Assembly (NCBI GenBank): GCA_002686995.1
Contig: NYZC01000023.1
Location: 1-41,529 of the forward strand
From: Phycisphaeraceae bacterium
Lineage (GTDB): Bacteria > Planctomycetota > Phycisphaerae > Phycisphaerales > Phycisphaeraceae
Direction: 5' to 3'
Length of the DNA: 41,529 bases
Part shown: piece after piece, positions 22,316 to 30,021 of the stretch
Position numbering within the stretch: position 1 is the first letter of the stretch
How the letters are laid out: the number at the start of each line of letters is the position of its first letter
Program-made: the position numbers and the translations under genes
Notes under the pieces: generated by a model
The model's database searches: none
Told to the model about the DNA's origin: nothing
Seen by the model: the letters and a program-made list of their open reading frames with translations, nothing else

Positions 22316-23365
22316 ATGAATGGCGTGGATCGAGCGGTTCGACCAAGGCCGGGGCGGGGGCGCTGGCTCGTCGTCGCGATCACGGCAGTCGGAATCGGAG
22401 CCGGGCTGGTCAGCCTCACGTGGTGGCGATACATCGAGCGGCAATGGCACGGGGCCGCGCATGCGGATGGTCGGCCGGATGCGCCCGACGAGCAGCGTTT
22501 CGGGACGCTTGCCGAGAAGGTGAACGACGCTCTCGCTCACGATCGCGGCAAGGCGGTGCTCGAGGAGGTCGAGCAGCTCATCGCGCGGTACCCCGGGTAT
22601 GCGCCGGCCCATCGGATGCTCGGCCAGGTGCAGCTTGGCCTGAAGAGCCTGGATCGAGCTTACGCCAGCTTCGCCCGGAGCCTGGAGCTGGATGCGGCGC
22701 AGCCGGAAGTGCACCGGTTATCGGGAACGATCTGCATGGAGCTGAAGCGCCCCGAGGGGGCGCTGCGCCACTACGTCGAAGCCGTCGATCTCGCGCCGAC
22801 GGATGTCTCGCTCCGCCTGCATCTATATCAGTGCCGGTTGGCGCTGGGCGACGTCGACACCGCGCGGGTCGGACTGGAACGCCTCGTCGCCCACGATTCG
22901 TCGTCCCATAAGGCGCTGGCGATGCTCGCGACGATCGCGTTCGACGAAGGCGAGTCGGCACGGAGCCTTGAGCTGATCAGTCGATCGATCGAGGTCGTGC
23001 CGATTATCGATCGCGAGGACGAGGTCGCGTACATCGTGCAGAAGGCACGCATCCTGCGGAGCATCGATCGCGCCGACGAGGGGCTCACCCTTCTGGATCA
23101 CCTCGGCGCCTCCGAGCGGCTCCAGCCGGCGGTCATGGCGGAGATCGCGCTGGGGCTCGCGGCGCGGGATCGTCCCGACCGCGCGGCGCTGATCTACGAA
23201 GAGGCGCTGATCGACGCGCCGACGGACTGGCGACTCGCGGCGGAAGCGGCGCGCTGGTGGGCGAAGGCGGGCGAGATCGACAAGTCGAAGGTCAATGTCG
23301 ATCGCGTTCGGTCGCTGAATCCGAACGCCGGGATCCTCTCGGAGCTCGAGACGCTGCTTCGGTAA
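22316..23365 (+). CDS. TPR-repeat protein with an N-terminal membrane anchor
   Basis: A 349-aa protein with a short basic N-terminus (MNGVDRAVRPRPGRGR), one membrane helix (WLVVAITAVGIGAGLVSLTWW, about 17-38), and an all-helical remainder. Tetratricopeptide repeats are visible, for example APAHRMLGQVQLGLKSLDRA, PEVHRLSGTICMELKRPEGA and AEIALGLAARDRPDRAALIY. The TPR region is probably periplasmic and used for protein contacts. The frame is open far upstream, but that part is the antisense of PTPS, and the ATG at 22316 lies just before the membrane anchor. The gene is divergent from the PTPS operon with about 110 bp between. No partner is identified. Confidence 0.85.
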   Translation: MNGVDRAVRPRPGRGRWLVVAITAVGIGAGLVSLTWWRYIERQWHGAAHADGRPDAPDEQRFGTLAEKVNDALAHDRGKAVLEEVEQLIARYPGYAPAHRMLGQVQLGLKSLDRAYASFARSLELDAAQPEVHRLSGTICMELKRPEGALRHYVEAVDLAPTDVSLRLHLYQCRLALGDVDTARVGLERLVAHDSSSHKALAMLATIAFDEGESARSLELISRSIEVVPIIDREDEVAYIVQKARILRSIDRADEGLTLLDHLGASERLQPAVMAEIALGLAARDRPDRAALIYEEALIDAPTDWRLAAEAARWWAKAGEIDKSKVNVDRVRSLNPNAGILSELETLLR

Positions 23366-23422
23366 GGTGATGGGGTCGGGGTACCGGCGCCGCGCTGAGC
23401 GCGCGCGCCGGACGTCAGACCG

Positions 23423-23469
23423 GTGGGCTTACGCCCACGGTACGCCGGCGAACCGCGCGGCGTAAGCCC
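23423..23469. repeat. REP-like palindromic element between convergent genes
   Basis: Two inverted units, GGGCTTACGCC at 23426-23436 and GGCGTAAGCCC at 23459-23469, each also close to self-complementary (GTGGGC, TTAC loop, GCCCAC at 23423-23438). Such GGGCTTACGCCC elements are often scattered in planctomycete genomes, to general knowledge. Confidence 0.6.
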
Positions 23470-23473
23470 GCGG

Positions 23474-23501
23474 GCCGAATGCCATGACGACCGCATTCGG
23501 C
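23474..23501. terminator. Hairpin between the convergent TPR and yraN genes
   Basis: A perfect 9-bp stem (GCCGAATGC at 23474-23482 against GCATTCGGC at 23493-23501) with a 10-base loop. There is no T-run on either side, so it may work only as a weak or factor-assisted terminator. Confidence 0.4.
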
Positions 23502-23527
23502 ACGACCCTCATCTTCCGCCCCGGGTC

Positions 23528-23944
23528 CTAGACCGTTGCCTCGAATGCGCCCACGTGATGCCTCAGCGCACGCGTCTTTCCTCGTTCGTCCAGATCCACC
23601 GCGATGACGTCGAATCGAATCGGCCGATTCGTCAGCCGACCGCGCCGCGCCGCCGCGCCCGCCAGGGCGGTCAGCTTGCGACGCTTGTGCCGATTGACGC
23701 GGTGCTCCGGCGGCGGCGATGTATCCGGTCTGGCCTTCGAGGCCTTCACCTCGACCACGACGATCGTGCGTCCGTCCGGATCCTCCGCCAGCAGGTCGAT
23801 CTCGCCGTGGCGCTGCTGCAGGTTGCGGGCGAGAATCCGGTAACCGTGACGTGACAGGTGCCGCCGGGCGAGTCGCTCGCCGATCGAGCCGGTTGACGCA
23901 CCGCGGCGCCACGCCGCAAACAGGCTCCGCAGCAACCGGATCAC
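23528..23944 (-). CDS. yraN: UPF0102 (YraN) endonuclease-like protein
   Basis: A 138-aa member of the YraN family, which has a Holliday-junction-resolvase-like nuclease fold; its cellular role is not settled. The core signature is present: GERLARRHLSRHGYRIL, then ARNLQQRHGEIDLLAED (GEID acidic site) and TIVVVEVKASK (EVK site), followed by PEHRVNRHKRRKL. The start is GTG at 23944, overlapping the TGA of the upstream lipoprotein gene by GTGA, so translation is coupled. The frame continues upstream through the neighbouring gene, but that is a shadow frame. Length and motifs are normal for the family. Confidence 0.88.
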   Translation of the reverse strand: MIRLLRSLFAAWRRGASTGSIGERLARRHLSRHGYRILARNLQQRHGEIDLLAEDPDGRTIVVVEVKASKARPDTSPPPEHRVNRHKRRKLTALAGAAARRGRLTNRPIRFDVIAVDLDERGKTRALRHHVGAFEATV

Positions 23945-25071
23945 TGGGGCCGGGCGAAGCGCGTCATGGCCACCTGGACCAGCGTCGAGGCCATCTCGCT
24001 CAGGTCGTCGTAGCTTCCCGTCTCGCGAAGGTCGGCGTGGTAAGCCATCGTCAGGTCCTGGATCTGCTGAAACCGGAGCTTGTCGTGGATCTCGAGCTGC
24101 GCCTCCTTGAGCGATTTGCCGCCGCCCTGCGAGACCGATTCGACGAACACCCACATCGACGTGCGGGTGCCGACCTGGATCGGCGGCGAGTGCTCCCCCG
24201 GTCCGAGATCGACGATCGCCTCGTTGAGCGCTTCGATCGCGAAGGGCTTGTCGCCCGTGATCGGCTTGTCGTGAAACAGGCCGCCGCGCTCCGGCCGGCT
24301 GATGTTGATTTTCAGGCTCGCGACCTCCTCGAAGGGTTGCCCCTCTTCCAGCAGCCGGGCGATCTTCTTCTCGTGCTCCTTGCGATTGACGCGAATCAGT
24401 CGAATCATGCGTCCCGCGGGCGACCGGAACTCGTCGAGGTGCTCGTTGTAGTACCGCTCGATGTCCCTGCGGCTGACGCTGACCTTCGGGCTCAGCTTCT
24501 GCGTGAGGTAGTTCTTGATCAGCAGCGCCTGGCGATCCTCTTCGATCTTGTCGTCGAGGTCCATGCCCGTCTTTTCGAGCAGTCGGTCGGTGGCCCGCGC
24601 CGGGGAGCCCAGCCCCCACTCGCGGATGCGCTGCTCGCGAAGCTCCTTGAGCACGTTGCGCAGCATGGCCTGTTGCGGCGGCGTGAGCTCGCGCTCGGCC
24701 TCGCCCAGGAGCAGATGCTCGGTGACGATCTTGTTCAGCTCGCCGTAGATCAGCTCGCGCGCCCGTGCCCGGAAAACCAGCCTGGGTAGATCCTGGCCAA
24801 GCTGCTCGAGCTGATCCTCGATGCTTTCGTAGACGGAGCTGACGTAGATCGGCTTGCCGTTCACCTGGCCGACCATGGCGTCGACGACCATGGATTCGGG
24901 ATCGTCGTCGTCCCGGGCCGCGTCAGCCGGGGCCTCGGTGCGCACCTGCGCCCGGGGCCTGGGAGGGGGGGCGTCGCTCGGCATTTTCGCCGCAGGCTGG
25001 CGCTGCGTCATGGAGCAGGCGCCCAGCAGAGGCAGGAGTGCGATCAGCAGCGCGGGCCGGATTCGAATCAT
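23941..25071 (-). CDS. SurA/PrsA-like periplasmic chaperone lipoprotein
   Basis: A 376-aa exported lipoprotein: basic start, hydrophobic core and lipobox LLGAC (Cys at about residue 19). A Pro- and Asp-rich linker follows to about 60. Then comes AMVGQVNGKPIYVSSVYESI, the typical opening of SurA/PpiD-type N-terminal chaperone domains. The middle is helical, with YYNEHLDEFRSPAGRMIRLI resembling the border between the SurA N domain and a parvulin domain. A parvulin-like region (about 230-330, with FEEVASL and GGLFHDKP) follows but lacks an easily seen full set of catalytic residues, so it may be chaperone only. It should assist folding of exported or outer-membrane proteins. yraN overlaps its end by four bases. 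Confidence 0.8.
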   Translation of the reverse strand: MIRIRPALLIALLPLLGACSMTQRQPAAKMPSDAPPPRPRAQVRTEAPADAARDDDDPESMVVDAMVGQVNGKPIYVSSVYESIEDQLEQLGQDLPRLVFRARARELIYGELNKIVTEHLLLGEAERELTPPQQAMLRNVLKELREQRIREWGLGSPARATDRLLEKTGMDLDDKIEEDRQALLIKNYLTQKLSPKVSVSRRDIERYYNEHLDEFRSPAGRMIRLIRVNRKEHEKKIARLLEEGQPFEEVASLKINISRPERGGLFHDKPITGDKPFAIEALNEAIVDLGPGEHSPPIQVGTRTSMWVFVESVSQGGGKSLKEAQLEIHDKLRFQQIQDLTMAYHADLRETGSYDDLSEMASTLVQVAMTRFARPQ

Positions 25072-25608
25072 GTGATCGGTCCTGTTCGAAGGTGCAGCGT
25101 GGCTCGGCGCGCACCAGTTTAGCGCAGGGTCCGCGAGGCGGCAACGGATTCAGGTTCCGGGGCGACGCAGCCGGCACGAGGTCGCCGCGCGTCAGACGCG
25201 GAGTTGCCGGAGAAATCAGGCGGCCGAGGCCTGGGGGTGGCATGGGCTCGCGATGCTTTACATGAGCGTACATGAGCGCCGCATGCGCGCCGCGGACCCC
25301 GGAATCCGGACTTCGTACCCCGATCCCCGTTCGTCTGGGACGCCTGTATGGATTGCGGTGTCCACCGGACCGGCCGACCCACTTACTGATGACACAACGG
25401 TTTGCCTGTTCGTCCGATGAATCGTCTGTTTCCAATCCTGACGCGGCGGGCCGAGTAAAGTCCGCGCGGGCAAGGGTCGATAGGAAGTTCGACGCACGCG
25501 TCAGTATGCAGGACGCAGACGCAGGACGCTGGAACCAAGGAAATGTGTGAAGGGCCGTGTGGCCTCTTGCAATCTGAAATGTGCACCGCGAAGCAGAGGC
25601 GAATGTCA
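25072..25608. other. Long divergent intergenic region ahead of the pilus cluster
   Basis: 537 bp without a supported gene. It separates the SurA-like gene (-) from the first pseudopilin gene (+). It must hold both promoters, but no perfect -10 was found. A 10-bp tandem repeat TACATGAGCG lies at 25259-25278. The last 200 bp before the pseudopilin are rich in short G-A repeats (GGACGCAGACGCAGGACGC near 25511) and may form a structured leader. No known riboswitch could be assigned. Confidence 0.6.
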
Positions 25609-26079
25609 ATGTCAGCACGCAGAAAGTCCCTGGGATTCACGCTCGTCGAGATCCTGATTGTCGTGGTCATCCTCGGCATTCTGGCGGCGATCGTCATCCC
25701 GCAGTTCACGCAGGCCAGCATTCAGGCCCAGCAGTCGAGCCTGGAAACCCAAATCCGTACGGTCCGGAGCCAGCTTGAGCTGTATCAGATGCAGCACAAC
25801 GGCAACTACCCGACGGATGCCCAGATGGTCACGACCGACTTCGGCAACCTGCTGATTACGACGGACGCCGCTGGTGCGGCCGGCTCCGCTTTCGGCCCGT
25901 ACCTGCAGAACGAGCCGATCAATCCGTTCGAGGTCGCGAGTGCCGTCTTGGCCGACGGCAGCGCGGCCGCGGGCTCGGGCTGGACGTACAACGACTCCAC
26001 AGGCAGGTTCCTGGCCATCATGTCGGCCGCCGACGAGGCCAAGACCACCATCGACAGCAACGACGTGGAGAACTATTGA
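25609..26079 (+). CDS. Type II pseudopilin / type IV pilin-like protein (GspG type)
   Basis: A 156-aa class III signal-peptide protein. The short basic leader MSARRKSLG ends at the prepilin peptidase site G|FTLVE, with the conserved Glu at +5, then the hydrophobic stalk ILIVVVILGILAAIVIPQF. The mature region continues as in GspG-like major pseudopilins: an amphipathic helix (SSLETQIRTVRSQLELYQMQ), then a Gly-rich C-terminal part with GNYPTDAQM and GPYLQNEPINPF, close to the calcium-site region of GspG. AGAGG is nine bases before the ATG at 25609, so the ATG at 25603 is less likely. A strong terminator follows, so this gene is made in excess over the downstream assembly genes, as expected for a fibre subunit. 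Confidence 0.9.
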   Translation: MSARRKSLGFTLVEILIVVVILGILAAIVIPQFTQASIQAQQSSLETQIRTVRSQLELYQMQHNGNYPTDAQMVTTDFGNLLITTDAAGAAGSAFGPYLQNEPINPFEVASAVLADGSAAAGSGWTYNDSTGRFLAIMSAADEAKTTIDSNDVENY

Positions 26080-26122
26080 TCCGCAGCTTCAGCGTCGACT
26101 CTTAACAATAGCCGAATCATGC

Positions 26123-26163
26123 AAGCACCCCGGCCTCATCGGCCGGGGTGCTTTTTCGTTTTC
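26123..26163 (+). terminator. Strong intrinsic terminator after the pseudopilin gene
   Basis: A perfect 13-bp stem (AAGCACCCCGGCC at 26123-26135, complement at 26141-26153) with a 5-base loop and a T-rich tail. It separates the pseudopilin transcript from the rest of the pilus genes or allows partial read-through. Confidence 0.93.
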
Positions 26164-26345
26164 GGACGCGCGGCCGCCCGATCAGGCGAAAGTCACCTCC
26201 GCTGCGGACCGATACTTAAGGCGAGTGGGACGACCAGTGAAAGTGGGCGCTCTGCCCGTCTCGATGGTACCGCTCACTGGCCGCGGACGGTTCGGAATCC
26301 TCACCGGGAACGAAGTGCCCGGTCGGGGCGAAAGGAGATGCCGCA

Positions 26346-26621
26346 ATGAAACGACTGCGTTACCTGAACATCGTTCTGACCTGGATCGCCGTGCTGCTCA
26401 CGCTGCAGTTGTGGACGACCTGGATGGGCACGGACGTGGCCACCCCCGCGCACGCGGCGGGTCGGACGCCCGGCGGCATCATCAACGCCGGTCAGCAGCG
26501 CAAGCAGATCAAGGACGAGCTCAAGCGCCTGAATCAGCGCGCCGACGAACTGGTCAGGCTGTTCAAGTCCGGAAAGGCGCGGGTCAAGGTGACCGGCAAG
26601 TCTGTCGACAGCAAGAACTGA
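26346..26621 (+). CDS. Small membrane-anchored protein in the pilus cluster, unknown
   Basis: A 91-aa protein beginning MKRLRYLNIVLTWIAVLLT, a signal peptide or membrane anchor, with a possible cleavage after PAHA at about residue 37. A short Gly-rich stretch and one long charged amphipathic helix (KQIKDELKRLNQRADELVRL) follow, then a basic end. AAAGGAG lies seven bases before the ATG. No family is recognised. Its place between the pseudopilin and GspH-like genes suggests a structural or regulatory part of the pilus/secretion machine, such as an inner-membrane contact protein. It has its own upstream region after the terminator. Confidence 0.7.
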   Translation: MKRLRYLNIVLTWIAVLLTLQLWTTWMGTDVATPAHAAGRTPGGIINAGQQRKQIKDELKRLNQRADELVRLFKSGKARVKVTGKSVDSKN

Positions 26622-26651
26622 CATTCCGGGGGAAAGGATTGGTGAACCGTC

Positions 26652-27161
26652 TTGACTTCCAGCTTGACAACACGGTCCGCGTTCACGCTGGTCGAGGTTC
26701 TGGTGGTGGTGATCATTCTCGCCATCGCCGGAGTCATCGTCGTGCCGTACATGCTGCGGGGCGGACAGATGGAACTGCAGGCGGCGAGCCGTATGGTCAT
26801 CGCGGACATCATGTACGCGCAGAACGAAGCGGTCGCCCGCCAGGCCGTGCGCCGTGTCGTGTTCGATCCCGATGAGAACACCTACCGGATCACCGACGCC
26901 GAAGGCGCCACGATCGGCGTGACCTGGAAGGGCGGAAGCGGTTCTGAGAACTACGTGGTCGACTTCGACGATGATTCGCGCTTTCAGGGCGTCCGCCTCG
27001 ACAACGCGGCCTTCGGAACCACGACCACGCTCGCGTTCGACGATCTTGGGTCGCCGGTCAACGGCGGCACGTTGGAACTGGCGACGACGTCCTTTCGCTA
27101 CCGCGTGACGGTCGCCGACTTCACCGGACAGGTCACCGTCGAACCGGTGCCAGGAGGCTAG
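26652..27161 (+). CDS. Minor pseudopilin, GspH-like
   Basis: A 169-aa class III signal-peptide protein. The leader is short and the stalk reads FTLVEVLVVVIILAIAGVIV, with the conserved Glu at +5. Mature sequence: GGQMELQAASRMVIADIMYAQNEAV, which is typical of GspH/FimT minor pseudopilins, then a beta-rich domain. The residue before the cleavage site is Ala (TRSA|FTLVE) instead of the normal Gly, and prepilin peptidases usually cut Ala more slowly. The start is TTG at 26652 with AAAGGA about 13 bases ahead; a second TTG at 26664 is an alternative. It should cap or initiate the fibre. Its stop lies 1 bp before pilM. Confidence 0.82.
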   Translation: MTSSLTTRSAFTLVEVLVVVIILAIAGVIVVPYMLRGGQMELQAASRMVIADIMYAQNEAVARQAVRRVVFDPDENTYRITDAEGATIGVTWKGGSGSENYVVDFDDDSRFQGVRLDNAAFGTTTTLAFDDLGSPVNGGTLELATTSFRYRVTVADFTGQVTVEPVPGG

Positions 27162-27162
27162 G

Positions 27163-28251
27163 TTGAATCTGCAACTCAAGAAGAGCGGACACGGACCGAT
27201 CGGGCTCGATCTCGGCGCCCACGGCATCAGGCTGGTCCAGCTTCAGCGGCGCGACGCACACTGGCAGGTCACGGCTTCCGCCGCGGGAATCGTTCCGGAC
27301 GACACCCCGGAGGATGGCGCCGCGCGCAGCGAGGCGCTCGACCCGGTCATCCGCGAGCTTATTGGATCCGCCCCCTTCGTCGGCAGGAAGGTCGTCAGCT
27401 GCCTGCCGGCGACGCTCACGCTCTACAAGAACCTGCGCTTGCCCAGGATGCCTCCCGACGAGTTGCGCAGCGCCGTCGAATGGGAGGCCTCGGACCGCAT
27501 GGATCTCGATGCGCAGACCTACCGCATCCAGTACTTCGACGCCGGCGAGGTGCGACAGGGCGAGGAGATGCGCGAGGAGATCATCCTCGTCGCGGCGGCG
27601 GTCCACGAGATCGACGAGCACGTCGAGTTGCTCAAGCGGCTGAAGCTCGAGCCGCAGGCCATCGACGCCGTGCCCGGCGCGCTGGCGCGGCTGATCGAGC
27701 GCCAGGACGGCGGTGGCGACGACGCGCCCATCCGCGTGGTCCTCGACATCGGCTACTCGTCGAGCAAGGTCATGATCTGCCGTGGCGGACGCGTCCTGTT
27801 CTTCAAGCTGATCGACATCGGCGGGCGCAAGCTCGACGAGACGGTGGCCGGTCGTCTGAGCGTGTCCGCCGAGGAGGCGTCGAACGTCCGGCGCAAGAGC
27901 AACGGCGACGACGGCGGCCTCAACCAGCAGATCAACGAGCAGGCCTCGGCCGAGGCGTACGGGCCGCTGGTCAGCGAGCTCGCCCGAGAGGTCGGGCTCT
28001 GCCTTCGTTACTACAGCGTGACGTTTCGCGGGGAGCGCCCGCACGATCTGATCGTGGTGGGCGGCGAGTCTTCGCTGCCGCAGCTCCAGGAGATGCTCGT
28101 CGCCGGAACCGGCACGCAGGTCAGCGGCCTGAAACCCGGTTTCGTGGAGGGTATCGACGGGCTGGACGGCACGGTCGGTTCCTGGGCGGTGGCCCTGGGC
28201 CTGGCCATGCGGCAGCCCTCCACGCGTGCGGCCAGGAAGGAGGCGGCATGA
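27163..28251 (+). CDS. pilM: PilM, actin-like ATPase of the pilus inner-membrane platform
   Basis: A 362-aa cytoplasmic protein with the actin/FtsA fold. The first phosphate loop is GLDLGAHGIRLVQL, the second DIGYSSSKVMICRGG, and the adenosine motif IVVGGESSLP. PilM polymerises or dimerises on ATP binding and holds the N-terminal tail of PilN. The start is TTG at 27163, five bases after AGGAGG, which overlaps the end of the GspH-like gene. The end overlaps pilN by ATGA, so both are coupled. The order M, N, O, P-like, secretin is the usual one for type IV pili; T2SS has a different order (GspL/M). Confidence 0.9.
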   Translation: MNLQLKKSGHGPIGLDLGAHGIRLVQLQRRDAHWQVTASAAGIVPDDTPEDGAARSEALDPVIRELIGSAPFVGRKVVSCLPATLTLYKNLRLPRMPPDELRSAVEWEASDRMDLDAQTYRIQYFDAGEVRQGEEMREEIILVAAAVHEIDEHVELLKRLKLEPQAIDAVPGALARLIERQDGGGDDAPIRVVLDIGYSSSKVMICRGGRVLFFKLIDIGGRKLDETVAGRLSVSAEEASNVRRKSNGDDGGLNQQINEQASAEAYGPLVSELAREVGLCLRYYSVTFRGERPHDLIVVGGESSLPQLQEMLVAGTGTQVSGLKPGFVEGIDGLDGTVGSWAVALGLAMRQPSTRAARKEAA

Positions 28252-28934
28252 GCCAGATCGATTTCTTACCGGATTATTTCCACCGCGAGCTCGCCCAGCG
28301 GCGCAGCACGGTCCGCGGGTCGATCCTGCTGGTGGTGGCGGCGCTGTGCATGGGCGGCTGGTACATGCAGTTCCGCCATCGCGACGCCGACCTGAAGCGC
28401 TACCAGAAGGTGCTCGAGCAGGACCAGGTCGTCGCGGCGATGCGCCAGCAGCAGTTCGACCTGCTCGTCGCGCAGCGCGGCGAGGCCGAGGAAAAAGTCC
28501 GGGTGCTGCGCGAGCTGAAGCAGCCCATCGAGCTGCACCGGATTCTCGCGACACTCAGCGCGATCGCCCCCAAGCCGATCGCACTCAGCGGGCTCTCGCT
28601 TCGGCAGCACCGGCCCCGAGTGCGGATGCCGGGCGACGAGACGTCCAACCGGACGCCGCCGAAGCCGGGGAGCATCGATCTCGAGATCGGCATCGAGGGC
28701 TTCGCGCCGTCGGGCGCCGCGATCGCCGAACTGATCGGCGCGCTCGAGAAGCACCCGCTGTTCAGTCACATCAAGATGACCGACAACCGGCCGACGCGCA
28801 AGGCCAACCTCGTGGCGCGGCAATTCCGGATCAAGATGCGGATTCCCATGGATCGAGCGTACCGGATCGAGCGGCCGCAGGCCGCGGACGGGGCGACGCC
28901 GGAAGCTGGAACGGAGGTGGCGCATGCGGGTTAG
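28248..28934 (+). CDS. pilN: PilN-like pilus platform protein
   Basis: A 228-aa bitopic membrane protein. The N-terminus begins MSQIDFLPDYF, the typical PilN tail that docks in PilM. One membrane helix (STVRGSILLVVAALCMGGWYM, about 20-42) is followed by a coiled coil (DLKRYQKVLEQDQVVAAMRQ) and a ferredoxin-like domain. An Arg/Pro-rich loop (about 125-145) is inserted before the last beta strands. It overlaps pilM by four bases and pilO by eleven. It links the cytoplasmic PilM to periplasmic PilO/PilP. Confidence 0.85.
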   Translation: MSQIDFLPDYFHRELAQRRSTVRGSILLVVAALCMGGWYMQFRHRDADLKRYQKVLEQDQVVAAMRQQQFDLLVAQRGEAEEKVRVLRELKQPIELHRILATLSAIAPKPIALSGLSLRQHRPRVRMPGDETSNRTPPKPGSIDLEIGIEGFAPSGAAIAELIGALEKHPLFSHIKMTDNRPTRKANLVARQFRIKMRIPMDRAYRIERPQAADGATPEAGTEVAHAG

Positions 28935-29472
28935 CGGAAGTGAGATTCGACTGATCGTCATCCTGGTGGTGATCGTCGGGGCGTTCGTGCTCGTGGGCTG
29001 GTTTCCGCTGCATCGTCGGACGACGAATCTCCGGCAGCAGGTCGGCGCGCTGGAGCCCAAGGTCGATGGCGCGTTCGCCGCCACCGAGACGATCGGGACG
29101 CTCGGGCGGCACGTGCAGCGTCTCGACGACGAGATCGGTGCATCCGACAAGAAGCTGCCGGTCGACGCGGAGCTCGCGGCGTTCCTGAGCGAACTGAGCA
29201 ATCACTCCAAGTCGCTGCAGGTGTCGGATCTGAAGATGAACCAGGGCGACGTCATCAATGGCGTCGACTACAAGGTCATTCCCGTCACGCTGGGGTTCCG
29301 GGGATCGTTCCAGTCGGTCTTTCAGTTCATCACCCGGATCGAATCCATGCGGCGCCCGGTTCGGATCAACCAGCTGGAGATCGGCCTGCAGGGTTCGGAC
29401 GAGGGGACCGAGGTCCTCAACGTCTCGGTTGACCTGGACACGTTCTCGGCCGCGTCGGAGGCCCAGTCATGA
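28924..29472 (+). CDS. pilO: PilO-like pilus platform protein
   Basis: A 182-aa bitopic membrane protein: helix LIVILVVIVGAFVLVGWF at about 10-28, then a coiled coil (TTNLRQQVGALEPKV) and a PilO-type ferredoxin-like domain, with KVIPVTLGFRGSFQSVFQFI as the family-typical strand-helix. It forms a heterodimer with PilN in the periplasm. It overlaps pilN by 11 bp and the next gene by ATGA. GGAGG lies six or seven bases before the ATG. Confidence 0.87.
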   Translation: MRVSGSEIRLIVILVVIVGAFVLVGWFPLHRRTTNLRQQVGALEPKVDGAFAATETIGTLGRHVQRLDDEIGASDKKLPVDAELAAFLSELSNHSKSLQVSDLKMNQGDVINGVDYKVIPVTLGFRGSFQSVFQFITRIESMRRPVRINQLEIGLQGSDEGTEVLNVSVDLDTFSAASEAQS

Positions 29473-29978
29473 GTAACCCTGAGTCGAAGTTCGACAAGAA
29501 GAAGGTCGGCATCATGATCGCGCTGCTGCTGGTCGGCCTGCTGCTGTGGGGAAGGCTGCTGATCAAGAAGCTGCCCCGTACGGCGGTGGCGGAACCGGCG
29601 GCCGCCGTCGCGGCGCCGACGTCGATGGAGCCGATCGCGGCGGACCGCGTCGCGGTCGTCATCGCGCTGCCCGATAACGCGGCGCGCGATCTGTTCGCCA
29701 TCGATCCGGCATATTACGAACAGGTGGAAGGGACCTCCCCGACCCCCGAAGTAGATTCAAGGCCCGAACCAGCCGATGTAGACGTGAGGACGGAGCTGAT
29801 GGACGCGATCGACCAGCTCACCCTCCACAGCACCATGGGCGGCAATCGTCCGCGGGCGCTGATCAACGGCCGGATCGTGAAGCCGGGCGAGGAAGTGCTC
29901 GGGTTCGTGCTCAAGGAAGTGAAGACGCGCAAGGTGATTCTTCAATACAAGGGCCTGACCGTGCAACTGGGAATGTGA
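29469..29978 (+). CDS. PilP/GspC-like periplasmic platform protein
   Basis: A 169-aa bitopic protein with one membrane helix (VGIMIALLLVGLLLWGRLL, about 13-32), an Ala/Pro-rich linker, and a small beta-domain at about 115-169. That domain (HSTMGGNRPRALINGRIV, then KPGEEVLGFVLKEV) matches the homology region shared by GspC and PilP, which binds the first domains of the secretin. Unlike classical PilP, no lipobox is seen; the anchor is a membrane helix as in GspC. It starts with the ATGA overlap to pilO and precedes the secretin gene by 43 bp. This hybrid character is the reason for leaving the symbol blank. Confidence 0.8.
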   Translation: MSNPESKFDKKKVGIMIALLLVGLLLWGRLLIKKLPRTAVAEPAAAVAAPTSMEPIAADRVAVVIALPDNAARDLFAIDPAYYEQVEGTSPTPEVDSRPEPADVDVRTELMDAIDQLTLHSTMGGNRPRALINGRIVKPGEEVLGFVLKEVKTRKVILQYKGLTVQLGM

Positions 29979-30021
29979 GACCGGAGAGACCACCGGGAAT
30001 ACAAAGAGGAGAGCAGATGTG

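Noticed and set aside
25440..25540. GGGCAA followed by GACGCA ahead of the pseudopilin gene recalled the c-di-GMP-I (GEMM) riboswitch.
   Set aside because: The conserved AAACC after GGGCAA, the GAAA tetraloop and the second hairpin with receptor are not seen; only a covariance-model search could revive it.
25543..25608. An upstream in-frame start for the pseudopilin at 25543.
   Set aside because: It would give an over-long leader before the prepilin cleavage site; the ATG at 25609 has a well-placed ribosome site and a normal nine-residue leader.
26119..26349. A 76-codon frame over the pseudopilin terminator.
   Set aside because: It runs through a clear intrinsic terminator and has no ribosome site or coding-like composition.
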